Below the pieces are notes generated by a model. It ran no database searches. It saw only the letters and a program-made list of their open reading frames with translations, and was not told the origin of the DNA. This document shows, one piece after another, positions 44,854 through 52,844 of a DNA stretch of 64,000 nucleotides; the first letter of the stretch is position 1, and the number at the start of each line of letters is the position of its first letter. Source of the DNA: Streptomyces sp. NRRL S-337. GTDB lineage: Bacteria; Actinomycetota; Actinomycetes; Streptomycetales; Streptomycetaceae. The position numbers and the translations under genes were made by a program. The stretch lies in the NCBI RefSeq assembly GCF_000720175.1, contig NZ_JOIX01000041.1, positions 1-64,000 of the forward strand, given 5' to 3'.

Positions 44854-45169
44854 GGAGGAGCCCCCTTCGTCACGACGGGTTCGGTCCCGCCGGCCGCTCA
44901 TCATCGGCTGCCGGTACCGGCGGACGAGGATGTTCCATGCGCAATGGCCTGATCACGCCGAAGTGAGAGGTCGTTTCCCTTGGTGAGCGTCCAAGCGCGT
45001 TTCCGGAAGTTCTGGAAGTTCTGTCGGTAACTGGGCAGGAACCAGGGGCTGGTCAGTCGGCTCCTCAGCTCGACCGGCCGGCCGCGGTGGGGCCTTGACG
45101 CTGACGCAGCGGCAGCTTGGACGATGACGCCGTACGGCAGACACAGTCACCCCGCTGGAGGCATTCGTC

Positions 45170-46189
45170 ATGTTGCGCGGCAAGGGCATCCATTACGACA
45201 CCGGCACCTTTCCCAACGGCGACACGTCGCGCCCCGTCTTCGACGTGCGGGACGTCGAACGGGACATGCGTGTCGTCGCGGAGGATCTGCACTGCACCGC
45301 TGTCCGTATCACCGGGGGCGATCCGGACCGTATCGAGACCACGGCGCGGTCCGCGGCGGAGGCGGGCCTGGAGGTCTGGTTCTCGCCGTTTCCCTGCGAG
45401 CTGTCGAACGCCGAGATGCTGCCGCTGTTCACCGACTGCGCCGAGCGGGCGGAGCGGCTGCGGCGCGACGGCGCCGAGGTCGTCCTCGTCACTGGCTGCG
45501 AACTCAGCGTGTTCGCCCGCGGCTACCTGCCCGGGGACACACTGAACGAGCGCATTCCGGTCCTGGCGGGCCCCGGCCGCGAAGCCGCGCTCCAGGGCAT
45601 CCCCGACAAGGTCAACGCCTTCCTGGGGCAGGTCGTCGACACCGTGCGGCCCCTCTTCGGCGGCCATGTGAGCTACGCCTCCTGCCCTCTGGACGGCGTG
45701 GCCTGGGCCCCGTTCGACATCGTCGGCCTGGACGCCTTCCGTAGCCTGCGCAACGCGGCCACCTTCCGCACCGACCTGCGCAAGGAATGCGGCCACGGCA
45801 AGCCCGTCGCCATCATGGAGGCCGGCTGCTGCACCTACCGGGGAGCGGGAGAGCACGGCGGCGCCGGCTGGTACATGGCGAGGGAGGCCGACGGCGTCAC
45901 CCTCAAACCCGGCCTGGTACGCGACGAGGGCGAGCAGGTCCGCTACCTCGACGATCTCATGACCGTCTTCGAGGGTGAGGGCGTCGATTCCGTCTTCTGG
46001 TTCAGCTTCGCCGGATTCAGCACACCCCACCGGACATCCGGACCGGACGAGGACCTCGCCTCCTACGGCATCGTCAAAGTCCTGGACGAGCACAGCGGCT
46101 ATCCCACCGACCAGCGCGCCTACCCCGACATGCCCTGGGAACCGAAGCAAGCGTTCCACGCACTCGCCACCCGCTACAGGGCCCACTGA
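45170..46189 (+). CDS. TIM-barrel protein related to the family often labelled abortive infection protein
   Basis: A 339-residue protein, MLRGKGIHYDTGTFPNGD at the start, with DLHCTAVRITGGDPDRIETT, GLEVWFSPFPCELSNAEMLP, EVVLVTGCELSVFARGYLPG, PFDIVGLDAFRSLRNAATF, and KPVAIMEAGCCTYRGAGEHG near the end. This layout is a glycosidase-like (beta/alpha)8 barrel, with candidate acidic residues in the CELS and MEAG strands. In Streptomyces genomes this family is frequently annotated as abortive infection protein without biochemical proof. GGAGG lies 8 bases before ATG 45170. No signal peptide, so it is probably intracellular. Confidence 0.6.
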   Translation: MLRGKGIHYDTGTFPNGDTSRPVFDVRDVERDMRVVAEDLHCTAVRITGGDPDRIETTARSAAEAGLEVWFSPFPCELSNAEMLPLFTDCAERAERLRRDGAEVVLVTGCELSVFARGYLPGDTLNERIPVLAGPGREAALQGIPDKVNAFLGQVVDTVRPLFGGHVSYASCPLDGVAWAPFDIVGLDAFRSLRNAATFRTDLRKECGHGKPVAIMEAGCCTYRGAGEHGGAGWYMAREADGVTLKPGLVRDEGEQVRYLDDLMTVFEGEGVDSVFWFSFAGFSTPHRTSGPDEDLASYGIVKVLDEHSGYPTDQRAYPDMPWEPKQAFHALATRYRAH

Positions 46190-46210
46190 GCTTCTTCGAA
46201 GTGGTCACCG

Positions 46211-46550
46211 ATACTGGTGGAGTACGACCCGGCCACGGTGCGCCGCTGGATCGGCCGCTTCCATGCCTGCGGGCTGACCGGTCTGGCCGACCGGCCCCGC
46301 AGCGGGCGGCCGAGGCCGGGCGGCCGGCGGCTGCCCGCGCGGACCGCCGCGATGCTCGCACGGCCGGGGCCCTGGACGGTGTCCCGCCTGCACGTCCTGC
46401 ACCGGCCTGCACCGGCATCTGCGGCGGCCGCGTGTCAGCCGACGCACGCTGTACCGGCGGGTGCGGCAGGTGGCCGTCGGGCGGCGGCCCAAGCTCGTTG
46501 CTCGCAGATGCCCCGCCTGCCGCTGCCCGGTCCCCGACCTCGTTGAGGAG
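46211..46550 (+). pseudogene. IS630-type transposase N-terminal remnant
   Basis: The plus strand reads EYDPATVRRWIGRFHACGLT and GLADRPRSGRPRPGGRRLPA, then LARPGPWTVSRLHVL, the helix-turn-helix DNA-binding part of IS630-like transposases. It continues frameshifted (RVRQVAVGRRPKLVARR) and stops. The DDE domain is missing. Confidence 0.7.
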
Positions 46551-46559
46551 CGCCCTCTG

Positions 46560-47123
46560 TCAGCCCTGCATGCTCCAGATCTGCCAGTCGTCGGTGTGCC
46601 AGGGACAGGTGACAGTGCCGCGGCCGTAGCCGAACATCAGGTTTCCCTGACCGGCGTCGAGACACGCGGGATTGTTGCTCACCCCGTATGGGTTGAAGAA
46701 CTGGAAGCTGTTGCCGGGGTTGGGGGCAGTGTTGCCGACCCAGGTCAAGTTCCACTGGTCATCGGGTTTCGTGTAGTCACAGGAGCCAGTCCGGAGCTGG
46801 TCCCACTGTCCGTCCCACACCGTGTAGTGGTCCCACCTCATGCACTGGCCGGTCGCTACGGACTGGATCTGCACCCGCGCGTAGTAGTTGTTCACGTCGG
46901 AGTCGTAGGAGAGCACGTTCCATCGCTGGTTCGAGCTGCCGTTGCAGGACCCGAGATTGACGGCGACGTTGGCGCCGTTACCTTGCAGGCACAGACCGGT
47001 GTGGTGGTTGATGAGCTGGACATTGCGCTGGTAGGTGTTCGCGTGCGCGGTGCCGGTGCTTGCGGCCAAGGCTATGGTCGCGACGACCGCTGCGGTGAGC
47101 GCGGACTTGATCTTGGTCTTCAC
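46560..47123 (-). CDS. secreted ricin-type beta-trefoil lectin
   Basis: A 187-residue protein from a GTG at 47123, preceded by AGGAGAAGC. A signal peptide (LTAAVVATIALAASTGTAHA) is followed by a single ricin B-type domain: VQLINHHTGLCLQGNGANVA and GSCNGSSNQRWNV (the QxW-type repeat), QSVATGQCMRWD and TKPDDQWNLTWVG. It should bind galactose-type or other glycans outside the cell. The longer frame to 47357 is rejected because it would bury the signal peptide. Confidence 0.82.
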   Translation of the reverse strand: MKTKIKSALTAAVVATIALAASTGTAHANTYQRNVQLINHHTGLCLQGNGANVAVNLGSCNGSSNQRWNVLSYDSDVNNYYARVQIQSVATGQCMRWDHYTVWDGQWDQLRTGSCDYTKPDDQWNLTWVGNTAPNPGNSFQFFNPYGVSNNPACLDAGQGNLMFGYGRGTVTCPWHTDDWQIWSMQG

Positions 47124-47283
47124 GGGAGCTTCTCCTATCGACCGACTGTCCGTCAGGTCCTGGGATGCTGGTGCCCGTGGTCCGCCGAGTGGCATCGGGC
47201 ACGGAATCCAGGGAATCGGATGACATGTCCGCGGTCGAATGATTCGATTTTTTTCGAAGACGATCCCGTTACGGGGGCTGTTC

Positions 47284-48285
47284 ATGATCCGGATCAATCT
47301 GGGCGCGCATGGTTTGGGCAGAGTCCGGTTCGCCATGTCGCCTCTGGACGCGGCCAAGGATCTGCTCTTCGCCCTCGCCCGGTCCCCACGTGTGCTCAGG
47401 GCGGGCTGGCGGAAACAGGCGGTAGAGGCCCTGTCGGAACGACAGTTAGGGCTCCTGGCTGTTGTCGCCGGCGGGGGGCCGGGCGGTTACGCTCCCGACT
47501 TCCTGCGGCCAGAGCCCGCGGGATTTCAGGCGGACCTGGACACTGCCTTGCACCAGGTGGCTACTACTCCGAGCGAGCGGATCCGTTACGAGTTGACGGC
47601 GGCCATCGGCGGCCACTCATGGGGCCAGACCGTGGGCCAGAGGCCGCCTCAGCTGCTCCTGACGGCTATGGACCGGGGCGAGGAGTATGTGGCGCAGCGT
47701 ATCGCTGTGGAGCTGGAGCAGTTCTGGTGTGCCGTCCTGGCGCCCCACTGGCCCAGCATGCGGGCCCGGTTGGAAGGCGATGTCGCCGCCTGGGCCTCCG
47801 TGATCGCCCGGCACGGAATCGCGGACACCGTCAACCGGTTGGCCCCCAACCTGGAGTGGCACGACGGCACCCTGAAAGTCCATTCACTCGCCACCAGTTC
47901 CCACCGTCTGAGTCTCGATGCCGACGCCGCGATCCTCGTACCCAGCGTCTTCGCGGGGCGGGCGATCTTCTGTGCCGCCGAGCCCCCGGGCGCGCCGGCT
48001 CCCCGCACACCACTGATCGTCTATCCGGCTGCGCAGAACGACTGTCTGCCGCCCTCGCGCGGTGACGAGCTGATCGGCACGACACGCATAAAGTTGCTGG
48101 CCGAGCTCGCCCAGCCCCGCACCACGGGAGAGCTCGCCCAGCGTCTTTACCTCAGTCCTGCGACCATCTCCTACCACCTGCAGATCCTCCACCGCGCAGG
48201 GCTCGTGCAACGCACCCGCCGATCCCGAACCGTCCTCTACCAGAGGCTCGCGACGAAGCCTCGCCTCGCCGACGGTCTCGAATGA
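47284..48285 (+). CDS. ArsR-type winged-helix regulator with large N-terminal domain
   Basis: A 333-residue protein. The C-terminal 70 residues form an ArsR winged helix (TRIKLLAELAQPRTTGELAQ, RLYLSPATISYHLQILHRAG, LVQRTRRSRTVLYQ). The 260-residue N-terminal domain, SPLDAAKDLLFALARSPRVL onward, is of the DUF5937 type common in actinobacteria and presumably senses a ligand. The ATG at 47284 is preferred over 47239, whose leader is AT-rich and non-conserved. It is divergent from the lectin gene, which it may regulate. Confidence 0.8.
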   Translation: MIRINLGAHGLGRVRFAMSPLDAAKDLLFALARSPRVLRAGWRKQAVEALSERQLGLLAVVAGGGPGGYAPDFLRPEPAGFQADLDTALHQVATTPSERIRYELTAAIGGHSWGQTVGQRPPQLLLTAMDRGEEYVAQRIAVELEQFWCAVLAPHWPSMRARLEGDVAAWASVIARHGIADTVNRLAPNLEWHDGTLKVHSLATSSHRLSLDADAAILVPSVFAGRAIFCAAEPPGAPAPRTPLIVYPAAQNDCLPPSRGDELIGTTRIKLLAELAQPRTTGELAQRLYLSPATISYHLQILHRAGLVQRTRRSRTVLYQRLATKPRLADGLE

Positions 48286-48439
48286 CCACGATGGGGTCAT
48301 CGGGTGTCGAGTCGGCCACAGCGGGCGCGCCGGAGTGGCACCAGTCGGCGAAGCCCTCGGCCACGCGCCTCACACCCGACCAGGCCGCCCGGCAGATCGC
48401 AGAGACTGTCCAAGAGGGCAAGCCCGCGGGCTCTGGGAC

Positions 48440-48747
48440 GCGGTCACCACCCGCCGGCTCGCCGAGCGCATCGAATACAGCCAGCCCGTCCTCTACAGCC
48501 ACTTCCGCGGCAAGCGCGAGATCATCGGCGCCAGGAGGACACCCCGGAACCTCTCAAGGACGCCTTCGCCGCGCTGCTGGAGAGCCTGGGCGAGGTCGCC
48601 GGGGACGGCGTCCACCCGGCGCTGTTCACCGAGGTGTTCTGGGCTTCCCTGCACGGCCTGGCGACCCTGACCCGGGCGGGACGGCTGCCGCCGGAGGACA
48701 TCGAGCCGAGGGTGGAACTGCTGGTGGACCGGCTCGCCATGGTCTGA
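48440..48747 (+). pseudogene. TetR-family regulator remnant
   Basis: The plus strand has WDAVTTRRLAERIEYSQPVL and YSHFRGKREIIGA, the TetR helix-turn-helix without its first helix. After a frameshift and deletion it continues with LKDAFAALLESLGEVAGDGV and LFTEVFWASLHGLATLTRAG, the end of the C-terminal domain. It is not functional. Confidence 0.7.
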
Positions 48748-48794
48748 CACACCATCCCAGCGGGCACGCAGCCGGGGCCCTCGGGCCCCGCCGC

Positions 48795-48837
48795 TGCCTG
48801 CCTACCTGCCTTCCTGCCTGCCTGCCTGCCTGCCTGC
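48795..48837. repeat. (TGCC)n microsatellite
   Basis: Ten TGCC units, two of them changed to TACC and TTCC, in the gap after the TetR remnant. A short GGGGCCC-TC-GGGCCCC hairpin lies just before it (48774-48789). Confidence 0.9.
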
Positions 48838-48967
48838 GGCAACGCTTCCGGTCACTCGCGTGCACACGGCGCAGCCGCAGATCGCCGGGCCCGTACCCCA
48901 GACGGGCACCCACCCCGGAAGCTGCAATGCTCATTGCTCACGACCCGATACGCGCCCTAACGCCGCG

Positions 48968-49189
48968 TCATTCGCCGGTGCCCTCGCCGTCCTCGCCGTC
49001 CTCGTCGTCGGCGGCGAGCACGACGGCCGCCGAGGAGTCCAGCCCGCTGGACAGGTCAGCCCCCACCGCCCCGCCAGCGGAGCGGACACAGAGCTGGACG
49101 GCGTCGGTGAGCGCCCCCCGAACCGCTCGGCACCTTCCGCCGTTGCTGTCGCTCGTCCTGGTGGTCCCGAGGGGCGGGCAGGGGGACAC
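48968..49189 (-). pseudogene. asparagine synthetase/lasso cyclase-like fragment
   Basis: The minus strand reads VRGALTDAVQLCVRSAGGAV then GADLSSGLDSSAAVVLAA, the PP-loop of asparagine synthetase-like enzymes with one Gly changed to Ser, followed by a low-complexity DDEDGEDGEGTGE end. Upstream and downstream parts are missing. The form resembles lasso cyclases, but it is too short to be sure. Confidence 0.5.
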
Positions 49190-49218
49190 GCTCAGGTTGT
49201 TGATCCCGGTTCGGTTGG

Positions 49219-49797
49219 CTATTTGATGTGGTCGAGGAAGCCAAGCACTCGGTGGGTGGCCTGCGTTGCAGCGTGCTTGTCGTGCGACGGCAAGCTGCTG
49301 TCGGTGAACAGATGCCTGTCGCCGGAGTAGAGGAACAGCTCAGCAGCCGCCGCCGTATCGACGAGCGCGCGGGCCGCGTCCACATCACCCTCGCCGGAGA
49401 AGAACGGGTCTGCCTCCATGCCGTGGACCTGGACTGGGACGTCCTGGGGCCAGGCAGCGCCGAACTCCGAGACCGGGACGCATGCCTCCAGCAACAACGC
49501 GCCCTTCGCGCCCGGGCGGGTCTGGGCCAGCTTCTGCGCCGGCAGGACGCCAAGTGAGAACCCGAGGTAGACGAGCTCCGCAGGTAGTCCCTCGGCGACG
49601 GCGGTTCCGCGCGCGATGACCGTGCCGAACCCGACCCTCTCGGCGTAGTCGATGCCCTCCTCAAGGCTGTCGAATACCTGCCCCTCGAAGAGGTCTGGGG
49701 CATGGACGGTGTGTCCGGCCCGTCGCAGCTGCTCGGCGAACTCTCGGACGCCAGCGGTCAGTCCGTGCCCGTGGTGGAAAACCAGCACCTCAGCCAT
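49219..49797 (-). CDS. dienelactone-hydrolase-family protein
   Basis: A 192-residue alpha/beta hydrolase. EVLVFHHGHGLTAGVREFAE opens the fold, LVYLGFSLGVLPAQKLAQTR contains the nucleophile elbow G-F-S-L-G, and VQVHGMEADPFFSGEGDV with GDRHLFTDSSLPSHD carries the acid and His. Dienelactone hydrolases normally have Cys at the elbow; here Ser is present, as in many actinobacterial relatives. The ATG at 49797 has GAGGGGAG upstream. The long frame to 50934 is a shadow. Confidence 0.8.
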   Translation of the reverse strand: MAEVLVFHHGHGLTAGVREFAEQLRRAGHTVHAPDLFEGQVFDSLEEGIDYAERVGFGTVIARGTAVAEGLPAELVYLGFSLGVLPAQKLAQTRPGAKGALLLEACVPVSEFGAAWPQDVPVQVHGMEADPFFSGEGDVDAARALVDTAAAAELFLYSGDRHLFTDSSLPSHDKHAATQATHRVLGFLDHIK

Positions 49798-49879
49798 GTC
49801 GCTCCCCTCGTGCCGCGGTGCCCGGGCGGCGCCGCAGTCCGAGTATGACCCGCAGCACTGACAACCACGGATCCCCGGC

Positions 49880-50030
49880 CTGGCAGGGTCAGGTCGTTGA
49901 TCCAGGATCAGCGATCTGCGCTTCGAGGTCGACCATGCGGCGGTCCTGAAAGCACAGGTTGGCGCGGGCGACCTTGAGCCGCTCGTCGAGGATGCGGATA
50001 TCGGCGGTGACCTGGCGGACCGTTTGTTTT
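49880..50030 (-). other. unidentified coiled-coil coding fragment
   Basis: The minus strand reads QTVRQVTADIRILDERLKVA then RANLCFQDRRMVDLEAQIAD and ends soon after. It is helical and coiled-coil-like and could be the C-terminus of a recombination-associated protein, but no start is present. The rest of the gap from 49798 to 50205 shows nothing. Confidence 0.35.
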
Positions 50031-50205
50031 TGTTTGAGTGGGCGTTAAGTCCGATTCTCGTTGCAGCGGTAGGCACGCCTGAGCAGCCCACCGCCAACGG
50101 AGTGCGGACCCCGGCCCGCCGTCCGACCGTTCGATCCGATCGCGAGCGGCAGCGGCCTTCTCGAACCGTGGTGCGGCGGTCGGGCGCGCACGTTACCGTG
50201 CCCGG

Positions 50206-50880
50206 ATGACATTCGGCGATCATGCCCAGTCGGCCCCCCGCACGAACGACGCCTGGGCCGACGCGCTGGCCCGCGCGGTGCAGCTCGCGGTCGCCACGCT
50301 GCGGTCGGCTCCCTCGGAGGCGGAGGTGTGGGACGCGAAGGCCGGTTCGCTGGAGTGGACGTGCTGGGAGACGGCCGAGCACCTGGCGGACGACCTGTTC
50401 TTCTACGGCATGCAGATCGCGACGCCCGGACTGCCTGCCGGCACCTATGTCCCCCTCGCGATGCGCCGCCGACGGCCCGAAGGGCCGGTCAAGATACTCC
50501 AGGCCGAGCGGGAGCCGGGCCCGTCCGGGCTGCTGACGGTCCTGGAGGCGTGCGGTGCGATGCAGGTCTCCCTGACTCGCACCACTCCCCCGTCGGCCCG
50601 CGCCCACCACGCCATGGGTGCCTCGGACCCGGCCGGTTTCGCGGCGATGGGCATCGTCGAGACCCTTCTCCACACGTACGACATCGCAGCCGGTCTCGGC
50701 TTGGAGTTCACCGCCCCCGACGACCTGTGTGTGCTGGTCCTCGGACGGCTCTTCCCGCATGTGGAGCGCGACGAGGAGCCGTGGCCGACGTTGCTGTGGG
50801 CGACCGGGCGGGGTGAACTCGCGGGGCGGGAGCGGCTGGAGAAGTGGCGCTGGTACGGGGAGGTGCGTGAGGCGGAGTGA
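50206..50880 (+). CDS. DinB/maleylpyruvate isomerase N-terminal domain protein
   Basis: A 224-residue four-helix-bundle protein. WETAEHLADDLFFYGMQIA carries the first His of the metal site, and GIVETLLHTYDIAAGLGLEF the later one. The C-terminal helices complete the mycothiol-S-transferase-like fold common in actinobacteria. It is likely to act in thiol-dependent isomerisation or detoxification, with unknown substrate. ATG 50206 follows a weak ribosome site; the neighbours are unrelated. Confidence 0.8.
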   Translation: MTFGDHAQSAPRTNDAWADALARAVQLAVATLRSAPSEAEVWDAKAGSLEWTCWETAEHLADDLFFYGMQIATPGLPAGTYVPLAMRRRRPEGPVKILQAEREPGPSGLLTVLEACGAMQVSLTRTTPPSARAHHAMGASDPAGFAAMGIVETLLHTYDIAAGLGLEFTAPDDLCVLVLGRLFPHVERDEEPWPTLLWATGRGELAGRERLEKWRWYGEVREAE

Positions 50881-51016
50881 AGCTCGCTCCCGATCAGAGC
50901 CCCGCCTGGCTGGGCCCTCCTCAGCGGACGCCAAGTCCGATCTTCCTCGGTTCGTGATCGCTCGATCGTGGTACTGATCGTCACGTCGGCAACCTGTTGG
51001 ACATGTTCATGCCGAG

Positions 51017-51325
51017 ATGCGAGGCGTGGAGCGACAGCCGTACCCCAGCGACATGTCGGACCAGCAATGGGTGTTGATCGCGCCGATGATCACAGCCTGG
51101 AAGCAGGACCGGGTGAAGCGGTCGGCGACCGGCGACCCCGGGGCGGCATGGTCCGGGCACGCCTCGGCCGTTGAGATCAGCATGTGGACTTCGAACGGAC
51201 CATGGCCTGGCTCGCCGGCTGCTGCCGCCTCACCGCCGCTACGAACAGAGAGCCGAGCACTTCCTCGCATTCACCAGGATCGCTTGCACTCTCCTCTGCT
51301 ACCGCAGACTCACCAAAACGAGACG
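51017..51325 (+). pseudogene. IS5-type transposase remnant with internal deletion
   Basis: The N-terminal part YPSDMSDQQWVLIAPMITAW is joined, after about 80 bases and a frame change, to DFERTMAWLAGCCRL and YEQRAEHFLAFTRIACTLLC, the C-terminal end of the same transposase type. The catalytic middle is missing. Confidence 0.75.
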
Positions 51326-51334
51326 ACTTCTCAG

Positions 51335-51572
51335 CTTGAGCTTTCACCTCCACCCGGTTACCAGGAGGCGCTGGGTGTTCAAACACTTCCACCACCCGAT
51401 CGTCGGCCCGCTCACCCTCAACTACGAATCCCTCACCCTGCCCGCCGACCCGGACCAGCGGCTGAGTGTCTACACCGCCGAGGCAGGCTCCAGCTCCGAA
51501 GAGGCGCTTCAGCTACTGGCCGCGTGGATACGACAGCCCGAGACCTCGCACGGGCAAGACCCAGATCATTAG
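51335..51572 (+). pseudogene. MmyB-type regulator C-terminal fragment
   Basis: The frame shows RWVFKHFHHPIVGPLTLNYE, then SLTLPADPDQRLSVYTAEAG and SSSEEALQLLAAW, the ligand-binding end of XRE/MmyB-like regulators of Streptomyces. The helix-turn-helix half is absent, replaced by the IS5 remnant. Confidence 0.7.
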
Positions 51573-51749
51573 ACGCCCGCTGGTCCGCGAGGAGCGGGCG
51601 GCCATAGTGGCTGCGCCACATGAGCCGGGATGGCGTTGGAGCAGTGCGACCTCCCCATTCGTGCCGCGCAGGCAACTCCCAACACGCAGTCAGAGGTTAA
51701 GACCTGAGCTGAGCTTGGCGTTCATCCGCGGCGGGTTTGGTGTTCTTTG

Positions 51750-52270
51750 ATCGACCCGGCGCGATGGACCGTCTTGCCGACGTCGTGGCGCTTGGCCTGA
51801 TGCTTGTTCTTCGATCCGAGAGGCCGGCCCGGGCCCGGCGTGGACGGTTGCGGTGCGGCCGCCGGACGGGCCGCCGTCGCGTGAGTGTTGCGAAACCCTC
51901 GGCGGACGCGGGCGGGAGTGAGGCGGCGGGGTCCGACGGGGCGTTCCCAGGGGCGGCGCAGGTCCTCGCGAGGGGACGGGCGAGGTGGAGCTGAGTAACG
52001 CTCGTCCCGTAGGCGCAGCGCCCGCTTGCCGAGGCCACCGCAGTCCACCTCACCGCGGAGGAACAGGAGTCCGTACACGACGACCTTGAGCGCCTCAGGC
52101 AGCTGCTGGGCTGAGGGTTGGGAAGGTGCTGGTCGCAGCCGCTCGTTGAGGACTGCGACCAACACGGTCGCCTCCTGGCGGACGGCGAGCTTGTTGTATC
52201 GCGTCGCCACGGCTCGGTGGCGCTTGAGACGACTGATCCCGCACTCGACGGCATGGGTCGGGCGCCGGGG
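51750..52270 (-). pseudogene. transposase mosaic (two families)
   Basis: The first part on the minus strand, AVECGISRLKRHRAVATRYN and VRQEATVLVAVLNERL, is an IS5-type transposase end. It runs into PRRLTPARVRRGFRNTHATA and PSTPGPGRPLGSKNKHQAKR, the C-terminal tail of a different large transposase. These are two decayed IS ends fused in tandem. Confidence 0.65.
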
Positions 52271-52457
52271 CAGTCGCGGCTCGGGGAACCTGCCCGGCGG
52301 CCCCCTACCGGCTATGGGCGACCACGTACGTCGCCTGCCTGAGCGACCACCGAGGAACACAGCCCCGGCCCGCTCCCCCGGGCCATTCCGCCGCAGAGGA
52401 GCATTGAATTAGCCGGATCACGGTGTCGAATCCCGTACGTGGAGTCAAGATGGGGTC

Positions 52458-52844
52458 ATGGCAGGGTGGCGGCGCTACTTGTGGTGGGCATCGGCAGTTC
52501 TGGGCGGGGCGGTGGCAGTGGGCCTGACCGTACTGGCGGTGGTGGGTGATCTGGACACTGCGGGTCAGGTGGCGAGTGTCGTGGGTGCGATGACGGGTCT
52601 GGCCGCGCTGGGCCTGTCAGTACATGCCGCGCTCCGGCCCGCGCCGTCGCCCGGCCCGCCCGTGCGCGCACAGGGCGGTTCGAACGCCGCCGGTGGCAGC
52701 ATCCGCAGCGCCTCGGCACGGGACACCGGTACGGTCCCGGCCGGGCCGGACGCGGGTGGCGGTAATGGCGGGATCTCGGCGAGCGGCGGCTCGAACGCGG
52801 CCGGTGGTGACATCGACGGCTCGACCGCACACAGAGGTGGGTGA
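52458..52844 (+). CDS. small membrane protein with GSNAAGG repeats, partner of a STAND NTPase
   Basis: A 128-residue protein with two transmembrane helices (about 9-30 and 37-57) and a C-terminal tail that should be cytoplasmic. The tail contains two similar units, GGSNAAGGSIRSAS (73-86) and GGSNAAGGDIDGST (110-123), separated by Gly-rich linkers. The next gene, overlapping by TGATG, encodes a STAND NTPase with a related unit near its own N-terminus. No enzyme domain is present. The probable role is a membrane anchor or adaptor for the NTPase; this is inference from shared repeats and gene coupling. Confidence 0.65.
   Translation: MAGWRRYLWWASAVLGGAVAVGLTVLAVVGDLDTAGQVASVVGAMTGLAALGLSVHAALRPAPSPGPPVRAQGGSNAAGGSIRSASARDTGTVPAGPDAGGGNGGISASGGSNAAGGDIDGSTAHRGG

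Noticed and set aside
48795..48837. Possible CRISPR array
   Set aside because: It is a 4-bp microsatellite without spacers; no CRISPR arrays or cas genes were seen anywhere in the window.
49219..50934. 571-codon frame extending the dienelactone hydrolase upstream
   Set aside because: Upstream residues are Arg/Pro-rich, antisense to the DinB-like gene at 50206; the true start is ATG 49797 with a ribosome site.
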